A DNA stretch of 5,035 bases, from assembly GCA_001781625.1 (NCBI GenBank), contig MFLS01000020.1:1-5035 (forward strand), given 5' to 3'. How positions within the stretch are numbered: the first letter of the stretch is position 1; every line of letters begins with the position of its first letter. Below, piece by piece: positions 1 to 5,035 of the stretch. Below the pieces are notes generated by a model, which had not been told where the DNA came from, made no database searches, and saw only the letters and a program-made list of their open reading frames with translations. Both the position numbers and the translations under genes were made by a program. This stretch comes from Candidatus Kaiserbacteria bacterium RIFCSPHIGHO2_12_FULL_56_13 (GTDB lineage Bacteria; Patescibacteriota; Minisyncoccia; Phycocordibacterales; Phycocordibacteraceae).

Positions 1-805
1 CCTCGGGCTGGGGGTCGCGCCCCAAGGCTTGCGCGAGGCGACGCGACACCTGCTTGTATTTGGCGATCGTCTCGACCATGTGGACGGGGATGCGGATCGT
101 GCGCGACTGGTCGGCCAAGGCGCGCGTAATCGCCTGCCTGATCCACCAGGTCGCATAGGTCGAAAATTTGAAGCCCTTATTCCAATCAAACTTGTCGACG
201 GCGCGAAAGAGTCCCAAGTTCCCCTCTTGAATGAGGTCGAGAAGGGTGAGATCGGGCGAGCGGCCGACATACTTTTTAGCGATCGAGACAACGAGGCGGA
301 GATTCGAGCGCGCGAGGATGTTGCGCGCTTCATCATCGCCCTTCTCGATTCTTTTCGCGAGCTCGCGCTCTTCAGCCGCAGTGAGAAGAGGGTACTGGCC
401 GATCTCCCGCAGATAAATCTGGATCGAGTCGTATGAGGTTGATTCGCGGCCCTTGATGTTACGAGCCGCGAGATATTCGTCGGCGCTATCTTCAAGGATG
501 CCGCCCTCGAGCACATCGATGCCTGCAGTCGAGAGCCGTTCGTAGAGAGCATCGAGAAAATCGACATCATCTTCGACATGGGGAAAAGCTTTGAGGATCT
601 CGTTGTAGGTGATGTAGCCGCGCTCTTTGCCTTTGGCGATGAGCTGGTCTGCCGAGAGTTCTCGCCCGGTCACTGCGCGCGCCTTAGCGCCTGACGCGGC
701 AATGCGAACGATGCGCCGGATCTTCGCGCGGCGCTGGGCAACGCGGCGCGTGCGACGCACGCGCCGCGCCTTTTTCTTGCTCCCCTTTTTCTTGGCTTTT
801 GGCAT
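1..805 (-). CDS. rpoD: RNA polymerase primary sigma factor, sigma-70/RpoD (partial, 3' end cut by window edge)
   Basis: Housekeeping sigma factor that brings RNA polymerase to -10/-35 promoters. Hand translation of the minus strand from the ATG at 805 gives 268 codons with no stop, still open at the left edge. Residues 1-35 are extremely basic (MPKAKKKGSKKKARR, then repeated RR pairs). Residues 51-102 match region 1.1 (LIAKGKERGYITYNEILKAF). Region 1.2 begins at about 125 (DSIQIYLREIGQYPLLTAAE), and region 2.1 follows at about 160 without the large spacer found in E. coli sigma-70. Region 2.2 has LLDLIQEGNLGLFRAVDKF. Regions 2.3/2.4 have FSTYATWWIRQAITR, including the promoter-melting aromatics Y217, W220 and W221 and the -10 readers Q224 and T227. 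Region 3.0 (HMVETIAKYK) follows. Regions 3.1 to 4 lie outside the window. The presence of region 1.1 and the canonical region 2.4 indicate a group 1 (primary) sigma rather than an alternative one. The start is the first ATG after dnaG, 7 nt from its stop, with no visible Shine-Dalgarno. Confidence 0.97.
   Translation of the reverse strand, partial: MPKAKKKGSKKKARRVRRTRRVAQRRAKIRRIVRIAASGAKARAVTGRELSADQLIAKGKERGYITYNEILKAFPHVEDDVDFLDALYERLSTAGIDVLEGGILEDSADEYLAARNIKGRESTSYDSIQIYLREIGQYPLLTAAEERELAKRIEKGDDEARNILARSNLRLVVSIAKKYVGRSPDLTLLDLIQEGNLGLFRAVDKFDWNKGFKFSTYATWWIRQAITRALADQSRTIRIPVHMVETIAKYKQVSRRLAQALGRDPQPE
742..768. repeat. Perfect 13-bp inverted repeat with 1-nt centre, inside rpoD 5' coding region
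   Basis: The arms 742-754 (cgcggcgcgtgcg) and 756-768 (cgcacgcgccgcg) are exact reverse complements around a single base at 755. As RNA this could fold into a 12-bp, almost wholly G-C stem with a 3-nt loop. It covers RpoD codons 13-22 (A-R-R-V-R-R-T-R-R-V), 37-63 nt downstream of the start codon. On the + strand the stem is followed by CC and a T5 run (771-775), the layout of an intrinsic terminator, but one that would act on transcription antisense to rpoD. The symmetry may simply reflect arginine codons (CGN) in a GC-rich gene. The sequence is certain; a function is not. Confidence 0.85.
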
Positions 806-812
806 CGTGAAA
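806..812 (-). other. dnaG-rpoD junction, 7 nt, no visible Shine-Dalgarno
   Basis: On the coding strand the junction reads TAA tttcacg ATG, preceded by the A/T-rich cttactaaa. There is no purine-rich Shine-Dalgarno element and no terminator. The low-GC patch around the start codon contrasts with the GC-rich surroundings and would leave the start codon unstructured, which is a known aid to initiation without Shine-Dalgarno pairing (inference). Confidence 0.75.
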
Positions 813-2495
813 TTATTTAGTAAGCGCGGCAAGCCGTTTTGAAAGCTCTGCTACTTTTTCATGCGCCTGTTGCATGAGCGTCGCATTCCCCGCATGTTCG
901 CTACGGCGGAGTGTGGTCACTGCCTCTTGATACGCCTCGCGCACATGCGCAACTTCAAAGGCGTGAAGAAGCTCGTCTGCCGCATCCTCGGAAGGATTCT
1001 CACCGAACACCTCTTCAACCTTAAAGAGCGCGGCATCGGTTACTCCCTCTGTAGCATGCGGGGCTTCAGTGATACGAGAGTACTCCTTCGCTACCCGCTT
1101 CGCAAGCGGCGTCGTGGGATAGGTCGCAACGACGGCGGAGAGCATCTCGGCGCGCATTTGTTTGTGAGAGCGAGGAGGGGGGACGATCTCGACAGGCGCT
1201 CCCGCATCCTCTCGTGGCGCCTCTCGCGGCGCCTCCCTAAGCGAAGCCCGCACGGCCTCGTTTGAAAGGCCGAGCGCGCGCGCCGCGCGTTCGATAAAAT
1301 GCTCGCGCTCCATCGGACTCTCGACAGCACGGATCAAAGGCAGGACGATCCGCTCGGCGGCAAGGACAAGTCGGTGCGCATCATGCTCGCGCTCCACCAA
1401 GATATGCAAGAAAAAGTCGACCACCGGTAGGGCCGTGCGCACGCTCTCGGCGAATGCTTTCGGGTCTTGCTGTATGACATCGGCGGGGTCTTTGCCCAGG
1501 GGGAGCCGTACCGCCTTGACCTGCATACCCGCCGCAAGCGCCGCTAAAGCCGAGGTGTTGGTCGCGGTCAAGCCCGCCGAGTCGGCATCGAGAGCGAGCA
1601 TGAGGTTTTCGCTAGAGCGCTTCAAGAGCCGGGCGTGCTCTCCGGTAAAGGCCGTGCCTGAAAGCGCAACCGTATTGGTAAATCCTGCTTGGTGCGCGTG
1701 GAGGAGATCTGTTTGGCCCTCGACGAGGAGCGCGAATCCGCGCGTCCGTATCGCCTCCTTCGCCCGATCAAGGCCAAAGAGTATCTGCGACTTGTGATAT
1801 AGCTCGGTCTCGGGGCTATTGAGATATTTTGCCTCATCGCTCGCGCCAAGGGTTCGGCCGGTAAAGGCGACAGTGCGGCCTGCCGTGTCGCGTATCGGGA
1901 ACATGAGGCGGTGCCGAAAGCGGTCGTAATAGGTCCCCGGCTTGCCGTCGGCCTCTTTTATCAATCCTGCGGCGAGCAACTCTTCGAGCACGAAGCCCTG
2001 CGTAGTGAGATGCTCGAGGAGAAGACGCCATGCGTCTTCGGCGGCGCCGAGCCGCCAACTCTTGATCGTCTCGGGGGTCAAGCCGCGAGAGCGGGCGTAG
2101 CGATAGGCCTCGCTGTCGGGAGTCAAGCGCTCCGTGTAAAAAGCCTCGGCGCGTGCGGCTGCCTCACGCAGGTGCTCAAGGCGCGAGGAGGTCTCGCGCG
2201 CCTTCGGGTCATACACGATCTCGACCCCAGCTTTTTCAGCAAGGAGAGCGAGCGCACCCCTAAAATCGACCCCCTCGATCTTCTCAATGAAGGTGAACAT
2301 ATCGCCTCCGACCCCGCACCCAAAGCAGTGAAAGGTGCCTCGATCGACTGACACATGAAATGAAGGCGTTTTCTCCTTATGAAACGGGCAAAGCCCCTTT
2401 TGTGAGCGGCCGGCCTTCGTGAGCTTTACATAGGGTGCGACGACCTCTTGTATAGAGAGCCGATGCTTTATTTCCGCGACAGTATCGCGCGGCAT
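813..2495 (-). CDS. dnaG: DNA primase DnaG
   Basis: Replicative primase that makes RNA primers at the replication fork, normally recruited by the DnaB helicase. The 560-residue length is close to the usual 580-600. The N-terminal CHC2 zinc domain (about 1-95) carries C36, H39, C57 and C60 in CPFH...CFGC. The catalytic core follows, with YDRFRHRLMFPIRD at about 190-203 and KYLNSPET at 223-230. The TOPRIM fold (about 253-340) has the acidic EGQTDLL (E259, D263), the DADSAG motif (D303, D305) and GKDPADV (D336, D339). The family usually has EGYMDV or EGYFDV, and often DPD where this has DPA, so this is a variant but plausibly active enzyme. The C-terminal part (about 370-560) appears helical and includes a short REAPREAPRED repeat; I cannot confirm a DnaB-binding domain there. 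The ATG start lies 6 nt after the rpoC stop and precedes the expected N-terminus (TVAEIKHRLSIQEVVAPYVKL). No Shine-Dalgarno is visible, so translation may be coupled to rpoC. rpoD follows 7 nt after the TAA stop. Confidence 0.97.
   Translation of the reverse strand: MPRDTVAEIKHRLSIQEVVAPYVKLTKAGRSQKGLCPFHKEKTPSFHVSVDRGTFHCFGCGVGGDMFTFIEKIEGVDFRGALALLAEKAGVEIVYDPKARETSSRLEHLREAAARAEAFYTERLTPDSEAYRYARSRGLTPETIKSWRLGAAEDAWRLLLEHLTTQGFVLEELLAAGLIKEADGKPGTYYDRFRHRLMFPIRDTAGRTVAFTGRTLGASDEAKYLNSPETELYHKSQILFGLDRAKEAIRTRGFALLVEGQTDLLHAHQAGFTNTVALSGTAFTGEHARLLKRSSENLMLALDADSAGLTATNTSALAALAAGMQVKAVRLPLGKDPADVIQQDPKAFAESVRTALPVVDFFLHILVEREHDAHRLVLAAERIVLPLIRAVESPMEREHFIERAARALGLSNEAVRASLREAPREAPREDAGAPVEIVPPPRSHKQMRAEMLSAVVATYPTTPLAKRVAKEYSRITEAPHATEGVTDAALFKVEEVFGENPSEDAADELLHAFEVAHVREAYQEAVTTLRRSEHAGNATLMQQAHEKVAELSKRLAALTK
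1209..1232. repeat. Two tandem copies of a 12-nt unit in the dnaG C-terminal linker
   Basis: The + strand units ctctcgtggcgc (1209-1220) and ctctcgcggcgc (1221-1232) differ by one base, and a partial third unit (ctc) follows. On the coding strand they give the repeated Arg-Glu-Ala-Pro of REAPREAPRED (about residues 420-430 of DnaG). The repeat sits in a charged, proline-containing segment between the helical region after the TOPRIM core and the C-terminal helices, as expected for a flexible linker. It looks like a small in-frame duplication. Confidence 0.8.
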
Positions 2496-2501
2496 GGCAC
2501 A
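2496..2501 (-). other. rpoC-dnaG junction, 6 nt, no visible Shine-Dalgarno
   Basis: On the coding strand the junction reads TAG tgtgcc ATG, and the preceding bases (aagcgtttctcg) contain no AGGAGG-like element. No terminator-like hairpin or T-run is present. The spacing is compatible with ribosomes terminating on rpoC and reinitiating on dnaG (inference). Confidence 0.75.

Positions 2502-5035
<2,534 letters not shown>

Noticed and set aside
29..436. Open + strand frame of 135 codons
   Set aside because: It lies wholly antisense to the strongly conserved rpoD coding sequence (regions 1.2 to 3.0). The translation has no recognisable domain, and long shadow frames are expected opposite GC-rich genes.
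742..775. Intrinsic terminator on the + strand (stem plus TTTTT)
   Set aside because: No + strand gene ends here and the element is embedded in rpoD coding sequence. It is kept as an inverted repeat rather than called as a terminator.
806..850. Internal promoter for rpoD in the A/T-rich patch at the dnaG end
   Set aside because: The minus strand has TAAATA-like bases near the start codon, but no convincing -35 at proper spacing, and a start site there would leave almost no leader.
1271..1293. Imperfect inverted repeat of alternating GC (cgagcgcgcg ... cgcgcgttcg)
   Set aside because: It is low-complexity GC within dnaG codons for Ala and Arg, and is imperfect. It is not distinguishable from composition effects.
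1911..2351. Open + strand frame of 146 codons, with other + frames opposite dnaG and rpoC
   Set aside because: These are antisense shadows of dnaG and rpoC, with no family resemblance and no independent start signals.

Overview
The window is a dense, single-strand block of information-processing genes, all read right to left on the minus strand: the 3' part of rpoC (RNA polymerase beta'), then complete dnaG (replicative primase), then the 5' two-thirds or so of rpoD (primary sigma-70 factor). The gene order in the direction of transcription is rpoC > dnaG > rpoD. The gaps are only 6 nt and 7 nt, with no terminator-like structure at either junction, so one transcript is the simplest reading. 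Both outer genes run off the window: rpoC lacks its N-terminal part beyond the right edge, and rpoD lacks regions 3.1 to 4 beyond the left edge.

Organism: a bacterium with GC-rich DNA (judged by eye) and the standard code. There are no in-frame stops, and in particular no in-frame UGA, across roughly 1,670 codons; the two visible stop codons are TAG and TAA. RpoC lacks the proteobacterial trigger-loop insertion. RpoD has the short form, with no large spacer between regions 1.2 and 2.1. The primase TOPRIM motif EGQTDLL and the sigma stretch GRSPDLTLLDLIQEGN resemble, from memory, sequences of Patescibacteria/CPR (Parcubacteria-like) bacteria. This placement is an inference and has not been tested by any search.

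Layout: 5035-2502 rpoC (3' portion), 2495-813 dnaG, 805-1 rpoD (5' portion). There is no non-coding stretch longer than 7 nt, and no RNA gene, mobile element or CRISPR array is visible. The + strand open frames are shadows of these three genes.

How they work together: beta' supplies the catalytic metal-binding loop of RNA polymerase, RpoD directs that polymerase to housekeeping promoters, and DnaG makes replication primers. The cluster looks like the classic dnaG-rpoD 'macromolecular synthesis' pair attached directly to the end of the rpoBC operon, without rpsU. The most unusual local structure is a perfect GC-rich 27-bp inverted repeat inside the very basic N-terminal coding region of rpoD. 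I see no undescribed system here; the points of interest are gene order, the rpoD N-terminus and its hairpin, primase motif variants, and the absence of visible Shine-Dalgarno sequences.
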